From Caldilineaceae bacterium bin34 (GTDB lineage Bacteria; Chloroflexota; Anaerolineae; Caldilineales; Caldilineaceae), in NCBI GenBank assembly GCA_002238555.1, contig MPMO01000012.1, positions 1-64,000 of the forward strand: a DNA stretch of 64,000 nucleotides, given 5' to 3'. Position numbers and translations under genes: made by a program. Below are positions 1 through 7,967 of the stretch, in pieces. The notes below the pieces were generated by a model. It was given only the letters and a program-made list of their open reading frames with translations. It had not been told where the DNA came from and did not search any database. Each line of letters starts with the position of its first letter. Position 1 is the first letter of the stretch.

Positions 1-7
1 TGAATCG

Positions 8-33
8 GCGGCGAATCCCCCCGGATTCGCCGC
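8..33. repeat. Perfect 11-bp hairpin at window start
   Basis: Arms GCGGCGAATCC (8-18) and GGATTCGCCGC (23-33) pair perfectly around a CCCC loop. There is no T-run on either side, so it is terminator-like but not a canonical intrinsic terminator. The rest of 34-397 shows no gene or other structure I can support. Confidence 0.5.
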
Positions 34-397
34 GGCCTGCCTGTTGCAAGCGTCCGCCACCCCGGTCCAACCCCGCCGGAGCGACCACCCCTGCCAACGT
101 ATATCTCAAAAACTGTTCACACCATTGTGACGAGTTACAGCCGATCAGTGGAACCGGCCGATCAATAACATGCCTACCTGGCAAGCCCGTTGTTGCCTGT
201 TTGGTCGGGAACAGATGCAACATCACCGTGTCTCGGTTGCCACCGCTGCCAAATCCCCCTACATGTCATGCCCTTGTTCCCCGATAGGTCCACGATAACC
301 TGCCAAGGCCTCTAGCGATGCGGACCGCAACTCATCCGTGGGACTTCCGCAAGCGTGCACCAAGGTGATTTTCTGAAGCCAAGTTGAATCGGCCGGC

Positions 398-1861
398 CTA
401 CGAGGCTTGCTTCTCGGCATCGATTTCCTCGAGGCAGCCTACAATGACCTCGTTCATGGCGGGAAACTCGTGTGCAGCAAAGTCATCGATCCACTTCTCC
501 AACTTGGCGCGGGTAGTGCCGTCATCCCATCCAACACCAAAATCAGATTCGTCCAGAATATAGTCAGAAGATTGGTGCAGGTGTACCCAACCATCAGGTA
601 GCGAGTTGGCAGTAGGCTTGAATAGTTGGGGATTTTGCCGCACTGCCTCGAACAACTTGTGCCTCAAGGCATCATTTGTTTCGTTCTTTGGTGAAAGTGC
701 AAGTTGCAGATAGGGATGGCCGTCATCGAACATGAACTCGAAGAGCAACAGGGCATAGGACGACGGAGCCCACCCGCTTCCTGTCCGAGTTGCATCATAC
801 CGATCCCAATCTACCGAACGGAATCGAACGCAAGTTCTGCTTTCCAAGTCCAGCATCCACTCCGGATGCCGTTCGACTGCTTCCTTGAGCCACTGCTTGG
901 CCTCAGCTACCCAGTCAGGTTTATTGTCAATTATTGTCTCAATCGCATCCCTGTGTTCCAAATAGGTTTTGCGAGCAAGTTGGGACAGACTGGTTTCGGG
1001 CATGATATTTCTCCTGAGCGTGGTTGCATATTGGTTCAAGAATGCACGGACACCCGCGCGTGCTGGAATCTCATGATTGTCCACTATCTGTTGGACGATA
1101 TCAAACACCATTGCGTAGGTAAGAGGCTTCCATGACCGTTTTTCTTCCTCACGTGCGGGGAAAGTGCCCCGCGGCGTCAAGAACACAAGATACTTGGTGA
1201 AAGTCGAATAGGAGGATGCCTCCAATGCCTTCCGGTAACGGGTAAGTTGATTACTATGTTCATCGGAAAACACCTTGTTCTCAATGGCGCACAGGACTTG
1301 CTGGGTGTGGTTGACGATCAGAATATCCAAGTATCCCTGCTGCCCATCCACCACGTGTCGCCATTCTGGGGTCACTTCTGTCGCCGCCCAATCCCCGGAG
1401 TGATCCACAACCTGCATTCCGGCTTGAAGCAGAAAGCGTGTGAGGAAACGGTCGCCAAGGCCGTGGCTGTGCTCTGGGTCCAGCAGCCAGGCCAGCACAT
1501 TGGAGTGGAATTCCTCCGAACCCCAGAGAGCATAGCCGCTTCCAAACCTCTGTTCGCCGACAAAGTCGAGTGCATCGAACTCGTTGCGTTGTTCTGCTGC
1601 AAGTTTCCGGATTCTCTCCAGACTCTCATCCGCCGTGAGCTTGTTGAGGGCCTTCTCTTGTTTCTCCTGTTCTTCCGCCAGCACGTTCGCCAGATGTGCC
1701 AACCGGGGGGAGATGCTGTGAAGAGTGGCAATCTGTGCAGCATCAGAATCAGCCAGGATGTTTGTGACATGTTCAAGAGCAGGGAGGGCACTTGCCAGCA
1801 ACGGTGTCTGCTCCGATTCGTTCTCTGCATGCATTGACATATTCACGCTCTGGAAATCCAA
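398..1861 (-). CDS. PD-(D/E)XK nuclease superfamily protein (PDDEXK_4-like)
   Basis: The 487-residue protein has the features of the PDDEXK_4 family. The motif LAWLLDPEHSHGLG lies at 123-136. A nuclease core follows, with GYLDILI (acidic D179) and then AIENKV (E194, K196), which gives the D...ExK catalytic pattern. A helical, glutamate-rich stretch covers about 60-95. Family members are found in defence islands and near restriction systems; the target of this one is unknown. Met8 and Met10 are alternative starts. It is transcribed toward the window start and stands alone, with the VapBC pair behind it. Seen: the fold motif. Inferred: nuclease activity and a defence role. Confidence 0.75.
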   Translation of the reverse strand: MDFQSVNMSMHAENESEQTPLLASALPALEHVTNILADSDAAQIATLHSISPRLAHLANVLAEEQEKQEKALNKLTADESLERIRKLAAEQRNEFDALDFVGEQRFGSGYALWGSEEFHSNVLAWLLDPEHSHGLGDRFLTRFLLQAGMQVVDHSGDWAATEVTPEWRHVVDGQQGYLDILIVNHTQQVLCAIENKVFSDEHSNQLTRYRKALEASSYSTFTKYLVFLTPRGTFPAREEEKRSWKPLTYAMVFDIVQQIVDNHEIPARAGVRAFLNQYATTLRRNIMPETSLSQLARKTYLEHRDAIETIIDNKPDWVAEAKQWLKEAVERHPEWMLDLESRTCVRFRSVDWDRYDATRTGSGWAPSSYALLLFEFMFDDGHPYLQLALSPKNETNDALRHKLFEAVRQNPQLFKPTANSLPDGWVHLHQSSDYILDESDFGVGWDDGTTRAKLEKWIDDFAAHEFPAMNEVIVGCLEEIDAEKQAS

Positions 1862-1883
1862 ACGGACCCATCACTCGGAGGTC

Positions 1884-1930
1884 GATCGCCGTGGAGCCCT
1901 GTTTCTGGTGGTCGGAGGACCGCTGGTGCC
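1884..1930. repeat. Direct repeat copy 1 (pair with 4983-5031)
   Basis: About 48 bp sharing GTCGGAGGACCGCTGGTGCC and flanking bases with 4983-5031. Both copies lie between genes of the defence island. Copy 1 lies between the PDDEXK_4 gene and vapC. Function unknown; it may mark the edge of a duplicated or inserted segment. Confidence 0.6.
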
Positions 1931-1980
1931 GACACCGTACCCGAACCTTTCACGCCGGCAGCAAAGTCCGAAGGGGTCCA

Positions 1981-2424
1981 CTACAGCACACCGGGACGCA
2001 GTGGATGTTGCCATCGCAATCCTGGAAATCGGTTGAAATCGGAGTCGGTGGACACCATCGTGCATCCATGCTCGATCGCAATCGCCGCGTGCTGGGCATC
2101 GGCAACCAGCTTGTCGGTGGCCCCGGATTCGCGGCACAGCCGTTCCAATATGTCCAGATGGTCGGGACCGGGCCCCACGATGCGTGCCGTGGGCCGTTCC
2201 ACGAGCGCGGACACGAACGCGAAGGATTGGTCGAGCGTGGATGGTGGGTCGAAGACGCGGGGGTTGGTGACAACGCGGATGAAGCCGGACAGAACCAGAA
2301 CGGAGAGCGCGAACGGTTCCGGTCCCGTCGCCAAGCGGGTGATCCAGGCCGCATAGTCGACGTGATCGGAGATGGAGTCCTCCACATGTGCGTATATCAA
2401 GATATTCACGTCTGGAAGCAGCAT
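1981..2424 (-). CDS. vapC: VapC-family PIN-domain toxin
   Basis: This 147-residue protein is a PIN-domain ribonuclease of the type II toxin family. It opens with LLPDVNILIYAH, where D5 is the first metal ligand. The family block SGFIRVVTNPRVF is in the middle. Near the end come VADAQHAAIAIEHG and STDSDFNRFPGL, which supply the remaining acidic residues. Length and ending (RFPGLRW..PL) are usual for the family. The gene begins 6 bp after the stop of the RHH antitoxin at 2431, the normal antitoxin-toxin order. Known VapC toxins cleave RNA, often tRNA or rRNA; the target here is not predictable. The module is probably autoregulated by the antitoxin-toxin complex. Confidence 0.88.
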   Translation of the reverse strand: MLLPDVNILIYAHVEDSISDHVDYAAWITRLATGPEPFALSVLVLSGFIRVVTNPRVFDPPSTLDQSFAFVSALVERPTARIVGPGPDHLDILERLCRESGATDKLVADAQHAAIAIEHGCTMVSTDSDFNRFPGLRWQHPLRPGVL

Positions 2425-2430
2425 CTCAAA

Positions 2431-2688
2431 TCACCGGCCCCCGTGCCCGAAGCGGGCCTCGTCATCCCGCGCGTCGATCGCCCTCGGCCGGTCGAGGGCG
2501 ACTCCAGGACGGGGCTGAACACCGCGCACGGTGACCAGACGAAAAGGTGGCGGCTCCAATGTTTCGCGACGCTTCAGGGCATCGTCCAACGTCCTGGCAA
2601 TGAAGGCGCTTACGCTGACGCCTCGGGCTTTGGCTGCCCGGCGCACCTGCTTCGCGAGTTGGTCGTCAAGCGAGATTGTGGTTCTCAT
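2431..2688 (-). CDS. vapB: Ribbon-helix-helix antitoxin (VapB-like)
   Basis: The N-terminus MRTTISLDDQLAKQVRRAA is a typical ribbon-helix-helix DNA-binding strand and first helix; GVSVSAFIARTLDDAL is the second helix. The C-terminal half (after about residue 45) is proline- and arginine-rich and should be the toxin-binding tail. I start at the ATG at 2688 because an upstream in-frame ATG (2700) would add only four residues before the conserved strand. The vapC toxin follows after 6 bp. Predicted to bind VapC and repress the shared promoter, which would lie in 2689-3015 between this gene and the divergent DUF1703 gene. Confidence 0.85.
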   Translation of the reverse strand: MRTTISLDDQLAKQVRRAAKARGVSVSAFIARTLDDALKRRETLEPPPFRLVTVRGVQPRPGVALDRPRAIDARDDEARFGHGGR

Positions 2689-3015
2689 GATGCAGAGCAT
2701 AACATGTCTTCATCAACGCACAACACCATCGAACATCTGGACACTGTTTCAGTTTTGTTGACATTGGTCCGGCACCCGGAAAGGACAAGGGACTCTCGGC
2801 AATTGGTTTTTGCGCAGTCAACCGGAAAGGAAACCGGTAAGGCCCCCATGTCCTGAACTTCATCCCAGCCCGTGCCCATTAGCCAGCTCGCCGCTCCCGG
2901 TCCGCCCGTTGTCTCCGTACTCGTCCACGGGCCGGTTCCCACAGGTTCCGATAGCGCCAAGTACAATCCGGCTGGCTTGAAAGACTCACGCGCAACCCCT
3001 GTCTCCTCACCGCTC

Positions 3016-4776
3016 ATGGACCTGCCCTTTCTGCACCCGGACCAGTCGGAGTTCATCCCCATTAGACGGGGCGGCGGCCTGTACGTCGACAAGACCGGCC
3101 ACTTGCGCAGACTGCTGGCCCCGATCAACGGCGACGGTTCCCGACTGCAGACGAAGTACGCGTTTTTTGTCAGACCCCGCCGTTTTGGCAAGACCCTGCT
3201 GGTCTCCACCCTGGAGGCCTACTTCCAGGGGGATCTGCCGCGGTTGGAAAGTTCCGACATGTCCTCCTTCGACCCCGATGCGGGAGAACGGTCCGAACTG
3301 TTCAGGGATACCGCCGTCGCGGACATCGTTCACCGCAGCCGGGCACATCCGGTGGTTCGGCTCAACATGGCGATGACAGCCTCGGACTCCCCTGAAGGGT
3401 TGCGTGCCAGGCTTCTTGAACACTTGGAAGACGTGTACACCGACTGGCATGCCCGCGGCGTGGCAACCGGCATTGAGCCACGGACCGCGGGCGGCACGGT
3501 TCGGTTTCCGCCGCCGCACGCGGATTCCGAACCGGTTTCCGCAGGCGGCCGTTTGGTTGATTTGCTGCGTGTACTCGAACTGAGCTTCAAGGCCAAGCCC
3601 GTGGTCCTGATCGACGAGTACGATGCGCCGCTCACGCACCTGCTGGGCCGGGACATGGACCCGGAGCCATACATCGTGATCCTGCGCGAGTTCTTCGGCC
3701 TGCTCAAACACCAGGAGAATCGCCTTCACTTCGTATTCATTACGGGCATCAGCCGGTTTGCCCACGTGAACTTGTTCTCCGCTCTGAACAACCTGAAGGA
3801 CTTGTCTTGGGACTCCGGGTACTCGGATCTGTACGGATTCACCGAAGCGGATCTGCAAGGTTCCCTGCGGCCCTACCTGCAGGCGGGAGCCGGGAACCTG
3901 GGCAAGCCCGTCGAACAGGTGACGCAGGAGTTGCGGGACCACTACAACGGATACTGCTTTGGAGTTCCGGGCCTCGACGAAAACGTCTACAACCCCTATT
4001 CGCTCCTGAATTGCCTGGACAACATGCAGGCTGTCTCCGCGGGCGACAGGTGGAAGCTACTCGGATGGCCCAACTACTGGTCCGAGTCGGGGACACCCCG
4101 GTTCCTGGTGCGGATGGCCAGGAACGGAGACCTCGCGTTGGCCCAGGACCCGCCGCCGGTCCACCAGTTGATGCGGACCACTTACGACTTGAACAACATC
4201 GACTACGGCAGCCTGATGCTGCAGACCGGCTACCTCACGCTGCGGATGGACCAAGGACGGCTGCGGTACGACTACCCGAACAACGAGGTGCGGCTGACCT
4301 TCGCTTCCAGCCTGCTGGAGAGCTTCGGCCGGTATGCCACATCGGACGAATTGACGGATCTGCACCGGGCCTTGGCCGCGGAAGACTATGCGGACTTCTG
4401 CACACGGCTGGACACCTTCATGGCGGGGATGCCGGGCGAGAAGATCACCGGCGAGACCGACTGCCACCTGATCCTGCATGCCCTGTGCCAGTTAATGAGA
4501 GTCGAGTTCCAGTCCGAAGTGCACCAGTTGAGTGGACGGTCGGATCTGGAGGTGCTCTTCCCCCACCATGTCTGCGTGTTCGAGTTCAAGTACAACCGGT
4601 CGGTAGAGGCCGCTCTGGACCAGATCGAGGCGTGCGACTACGGCCGTCGATATTTCGGTTCCTCAAGGCGTGTCGTTGCCGTCGGCCTGAACTTCGTCGC
4701 CGGTGGTCAAGAGGAACCGCCCCGCATTGAATACCGGACGCGGGTTCGAAACCCGTCCACATCCGACTCTGGATAA
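3016..4776 (+). CDS. AAA-ATPase-like / PD-(D/E)XK nuclease protein (DUF1703 type), copy 1
   Basis: The 586-residue protein has two parts. The N-terminal AAA-ATPase-like region has FIPIRRGGGLYVDKT (13-27), the P-loop-like RPRRFGKT (53-60) and Walker B VLIDEYDAPL (197-206). The C-terminal PD-(D/E)XK region has GRSDLEVLF (D510) followed by VFEFKYNR (E523, K525). Families of this architecture (PF09820 plus PF08011) are widespread in Bacteroidetes, anaerobes and Chloroflexi; their function is unproven but they look like mobile or defence nucleases. I start at 3016 because the paralogue at 6134 starts at the same conserved MDLPFLHP; the open frame extends 48 codons upstream without similarity beyond the shared leader. 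No clear Shine-Dalgarno is present. The 3' half is almost identical to the paralogue. Confidence 0.85.
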   Translation: MDLPFLHPDQSEFIPIRRGGGLYVDKTGHLRRLLAPINGDGSRLQTKYAFFVRPRRFGKTLLVSTLEAYFQGDLPRLESSDMSSFDPDAGERSELFRDTAVADIVHRSRAHPVVRLNMAMTASDSPEGLRARLLEHLEDVYTDWHARGVATGIEPRTAGGTVRFPPPHADSEPVSAGGRLVDLLRVLELSFKAKPVVLIDEYDAPLTHLLGRDMDPEPYIVILREFFGLLKHQENRLHFVFITGISRFAHVNLFSALNNLKDLSWDSGYSDLYGFTEADLQGSLRPYLQAGAGNLGKPVEQVTQELRDHYNGYCFGVPGLDENVYNPYSLLNCLDNMQAVSAGDRWKLLGWPNYWSESGTPRFLVRMARNGDLALAQDPPPVHQLMRTTYDLNNIDYGSLMLQTGYLTLRMDQGRLRYDYPNNEVRLTFASSLLESFGRYATSDELTDLHRALAAEDYADFCTRLDTFMAGMPGEKITGETDCHLILHALCQLMRVEFQSEVHQLSGRSDLEVLFPHHVCVFEFKYNRSVEAALDQIEACDYGRRYFGSSRRVVAVGLNFVAGGQEEPPRIEYRTRVRNPSTSDSG

Positions 4777-4835
4777 GCCAACACACCTGGAGCCGGTTCA
4801 GGTATGCGGAGATTCCCAAGCGGGAATCGGTCGGG

Positions 4836-4916
4836 CTTGGTCAAGTCTCCAGGTCAACCCCAACGAGCTGAAGCGCCTCGGCCAAGTGGCACTTCACGAA
4901 GTGGCCCGGCTGCAGC
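4836..4916 (-). pseudogene. Duplicated 3' tail of oppF (relic)
   Basis: These 81 bases match 10246-10326, the last codons of the oppF gene, at 75 of 81 positions. Read on the minus strand they encode [19 protein letters not shown] followed by VDLET and a stop, against [19 protein letters not shown] and VDLEV in the intact gene. Nothing else of an ABC ATPase is present. It is a rearrangement scar showing that sequence from beside the opp operon was copied, or that a second opp locus was lost here. Confidence 0.8.
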
Positions 4917-4982
4917 ATTGTTGAAACCAGTCCACGATACCATGTCCGGTCTCTCATCGTGACCTGCAATCCAGCCTCTACC

Positions 4983-5031
4983 GATCGCCGTCTGGAACTC
5001 TGTTTCCGGTGGTCGGAGGACCGCTGGTGCC
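4983..5031. repeat. Direct repeat copy 2 (pair with 1884-1930)
   Basis: Second copy of the imperfect repeat containing GTCGGAGGACCGCTGGTGCC. It lies just beyond the oppF relic. The remainder of 5032-5430 has open frames on both strands, but none shows family motifs or a convincing ribosome binding site. Confidence 0.6.
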
Positions 5032-5432
5032 AGTGCCTGGCACGTCTGTTGGGCCAGGCTCAACGCAAGAACGGCTGATAGTTGACCAAGAAGAGGAGCA
5101 ATGTCATGCCTTACCGCCTGTGGCACCCACCGTTTGGGCTGGGTGGACGCGGAGGTGTTCTCGGCCTACATCGGTTCCCCGGGAACTCCGAACCCAATCA
5201 GCCCAAGGCCCGAGGCCAACGATGGGGGTGCCCGGCCCAGGAGTTTGACGTGGGGCAGCCTGGAGCTCGGCCAAACTGACAGACCAACTTGGACGAGCCC
5301 GGCGTACCGGTGGTGATTGGTGACGACGGCACACGCCCACTCGCGGCCTCAAGTGTCGGTAGGGCAATAAACACATGCAACACCCCATCGCCAGTTAACA
5401 GGGCTGCCTGGATGAAGTTCGGCTGAAGGACG

Positions 5433-5460
5433 CGAACCAACGCCCGTGGGCGTTGGTTCG
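5433..5460. repeat. Perfect 13-bp inverted repeat
   Basis: Arms CGAACCAACGCCC and GGGCGTTGGTTCG are separated by only GT. It lies 53 bp downstream of the orphan antitoxin stop. It could act as a bidirectional transcript end or as a recombination/protein-binding site; there is no T-run. Confidence 0.6.
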
Positions 5461-5513
5461 GAAATGGTCTTCAACCCAACATCGCATCCAGCTCAGGCAT
5501 CGCAATCCCAGAA

Positions 5514-5738
5514 TCACTTCAGGTACTTGTGCTTGATCGATTGGAAGCGAGGTTCGTCGCATTCCACGATCTTGAGCGATCCTCGCCAACGGGCAGCGAA
5601 TGTTTCTGGCTTGTTGCCGATCATCGCCCGCAACAACTCTTCAACGAGAGCCGACAGGGGCACACCGACAGATCTCGCATGCCCTTGGGCCGCCAGAAGC
5701 ACATCCCGATCAATCGTGAGAGTGAGTTTTCCTTTCAA
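5514..5738 (-). CDS. Orphan ribbon-helix-helix antitoxin (DUF6364-like)
   Basis: From a TTG at 5738 the frame encodes 74 residues: MKGKLTLTIDRDVLLAAQGH, then ARSVGVPLSALVEELLRAM and a charged tail ending IKHKYLK. This is the strand-helix-helix pattern of antitoxins that accompany PIN toxins. I chose the TTG because a GAGGGA Shine-Dalgarno lies about 8 bases upstream and the family pattern begins there; the frame stays open to 6104 but the extra residues show no domain. No toxin follows: the next frame (MPELDAM...) stops after nine codons. Like vapB it points away from a DUF1703 gene. Confidence is high for the fold and moderate for expression. Confidence 0.7.
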   Translation of the reverse strand: MKGKLTLTIDRDVLLAAQGHARSVGVPLSALVEELLRAMIGNKPETFAARWRGSLKIVECDEPRFQSIKHKYLK

Positions 5739-6133
5739 CTTCCGGTTTCCCTCACTTGTCAACACACGTCCAATCCGTCCGGCGTGCGTGCAGGCTTGGA
5801 TGTTGCACAAGGTTGCACAAGAGATTGCAACACCTACCATGCAGTGTAACTCCCTTTCAGGCCATACTCCCCGCCCCAAGCAGCGTAGACACAGCGCAAG
5901 TCGGACCTCTCCGGTGTGTCGGGCAGAGTGCCTGCAATGTTGCTCCTTGCCGAGAACTTGCACACCGAACCCAAGTGACGAGGCCCTGCCGACAGGTACC
6001 TGAATCCCGCCTCGGGATTCAGGGAAGTCACTATGCCGGAGCACCACGCAACGGATCCCCAAGAACCCGTTGGAGCTAAGTACAATCCGGCAGACTTGCA
6101 GCACTGGACTTCACCGAGCCTCCACCCCCGAAC

Positions 6134-7873
6134 ATGGATCTGCCCTTCCTGCACCCGGATCAGTCGGGGTTCATCCCGATTCGACGGGGCGGCGGCCTGT
6201 ACGTTGACAAGACTGGCCATCTGCGCAGACTGCTGGCTCCGGTCAACGGTGACGGCTCCCAGCTACGGACGAAGTACGCCTTCTTGGCCAGACCGCGCCG
6301 TTTTGGCAAGACCCTGCTGGTCTCCACCCTGGAAGCCTACTTCCAAGGCGATCTGCCGAGATTGGGAAGTTCCAACCAAGCAGCCTTTGATCCCAATGCA
6401 GGAGAACGGGAGGAACTGTTCAAGGGCACCGCTGTCGAGGAGATCGTTCATCGGATTCGGGTACATCCGGTCGTTCGGCTCAATCTGGCAATGACAACCG
6501 CGGACACTCCCAAGGGATTGCGTGCCCGGCTTTTGGCGCACCTCGAAAGTGTGTATACCGACTGGCATGCCCGCGGCGCGGCAACCGGGCTTGAACCTCG
6601 GACCGAAGGCGGGGTCATCCGGTTTCCGCCACCACCCGCGGGTTCCGATTTGGTGCCTACCTCCGATCGCCTGCAGAACCTGCTGCATGAACTTGAACGT
6701 CAATTCAAGGCCAAGCCGGTCATCCTGATCGACGAATACGATGCACCACTCACACACCTGCTGGGCCGGGACATCGATCCCGAGCCCTTCATCTCCGTGC
6801 TGCGCGAGTTCTTCGGTCTGCTCAAGCACCTTGAAGAGAGTTTGCACTTCGTGTTCATCACGGGCATCAGTCGCTTTGCCCACGTGAACCTGTTCTCCGC
6901 CCTGAACAATCTGACCGACATCTCGTGGGACTCCAACTATGCGGATCTGTGCGGATTTACCGAAGCAGATCTGCAAGGTGCACTGCTGCCCTACCTGCAG
7001 GCCGGAGCCGGGAACCTGGGCAAGCCCTTCGAGGACGTGACGCAGGAACTGCGGGATCACTACAACGGCTACTGCTTTGGCCATCCCGGTCTCAGTGAGA
7101 ACGTTTACAACCCGTTTTCGCTCCTGACCTGCCTTCGGGACATGCAGGAAACCAAGGCGCGCGACCGGTGGCGGTGGCTGGGATGGCCCAACTATTGGTC
7201 CGAGTCCGGAACCTCCCGGTTCCTGGTGCGGATGGCCCGGAACGGGAACCTTGCCTTGGCCAAGGAACCTCCTCCGGTCCACCAGTTGATGCGGACTACT
7301 TACGACTTGAACAACATCGACTACGGCAGCCTGATGCTGCAGACCGGCTACCTCACGCTGCGGCTGGACCAAGGACGGCTACGGTACGACTACCCGAACA
7401 ACGAGGTGCGGCTGACCTTCGCTTCCAGCCTGCTGGAGAGCTTCGGCCGGTATGCCACACCGGACGAATTGACGGATCTGCACCGGGCCTTGGCAGCAGA
7501 AGACTATGCGGACTTCTGCACGCGGCTGGACACCTTCATGGCAGGGATGCCGGGCGAGAAGATCACCGGCGAGACCGACTGCCACCTGATCCTGCATGCC
7601 CTGTGCCAGTTGATGAGAGTTGAGTTCCAGTCCGAAGTACACCAGCTGGGCGGACGGTCGGATCTGGAGGTGCTCTTCCCCCACCATGTCTGTGTGTTCG
7701 AGTTCAAGTACAACCGGTCGCCGGCGGTCGCGCTGGACCAGATCGAGTCGCGCGACTACGACCGCCGATATTTCGGTTCCTCAAGGCGTGTCGTTGCCGT
7801 CGGCCTAAACTTTGTCGCCGGTGGTCAAGAGGAGCCGCCCCGCATCGAATACCAGACACGGATAAGAAGCTAG
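6134..7873 (+). CDS. AAA-ATPase-like / PD-(D/E)XK nuclease protein (DUF1703 type), copy 2
   Basis: A 579-residue paralogue of the protein at 3016. It keeps all key elements: GGGLYVDKTGHL, RPRRFGKT, VILIDEYDAPL, the GISRFAHVNLFSALNN block, the ATPase/nuclease linker with GHPGLSENVYNPFSLL, and the C-terminal nuclease GRSDLEVLF...FEFKYNR. The start is fixed by alignment with copy 1. The N-terminal halves are clearly diverged, whereas the last about 200 codons differ by only a handful of residues. The gene is also preceded by a copy of the short leader AAGTACAATCCGGC found before copy 1 (2959 and 6079). Function is probably the same as copy 1: possible mobile or defence NTPase-nuclease. Confidence 0.85.
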   Translation: MDLPFLHPDQSGFIPIRRGGGLYVDKTGHLRRLLAPVNGDGSQLRTKYAFLARPRRFGKTLLVSTLEAYFQGDLPRLGSSNQAAFDPNAGEREELFKGTAVEEIVHRIRVHPVVRLNLAMTTADTPKGLRARLLAHLESVYTDWHARGAATGLEPRTEGGVIRFPPPPAGSDLVPTSDRLQNLLHELERQFKAKPVILIDEYDAPLTHLLGRDIDPEPFISVLREFFGLLKHLEESLHFVFITGISRFAHVNLFSALNNLTDISWDSNYADLCGFTEADLQGALLPYLQAGAGNLGKPFEDVTQELRDHYNGYCFGHPGLSENVYNPFSLLTCLRDMQETKARDRWRWLGWPNYWSESGTSRFLVRMARNGNLALAKEPPPVHQLMRTTYDLNNIDYGSLMLQTGYLTLRLDQGRLRYDYPNNEVRLTFASSLLESFGRYATPDELTDLHRALAAEDYADFCTRLDTFMAGMPGEKITGETDCHLILHALCQLMRVEFQSEVHQLGGRSDLEVLFPHHVCVFEFKYNRSPAVALDQIESRDYDRRYFGSSRRVVAVGLNFVAGGQEEPPRIEYQTRIRS

Positions 7874-7967
7874 TCCGGATCGGAAACTGGCTAAGTGGGT
7901 GCATTGGGATTCCTGAACAGTTACAGAGGAATAAACCCACCGGACACTTTGACGGCCTTCAAATCTC

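Noticed and set aside
1247..1837. Plus-strand frame of 196 codons opposite the PDDEXK_4 gene
   Set aside because: Antisense shadow of a gene with clear family motifs; no start signal of its own.
4738..4775. tRNA-like T-arm GCGGGTTCGAAACCCGT at the end of DUF1703 copy 1
   Set aside because: The stem and TTCGAAA loop look right, but no D-arm, anticodon arm or pairing acceptor strand lies upstream; that sequence is coding and shared with the paralogue.
5104..5440. Possible PIN toxin remnant downstream of the orphan antitoxin
   Set aside because: Short frames contain LLTGDG and MPELDAM, faintly PIN-like, but they are in different frames, interrupted by stops and too weak to call.
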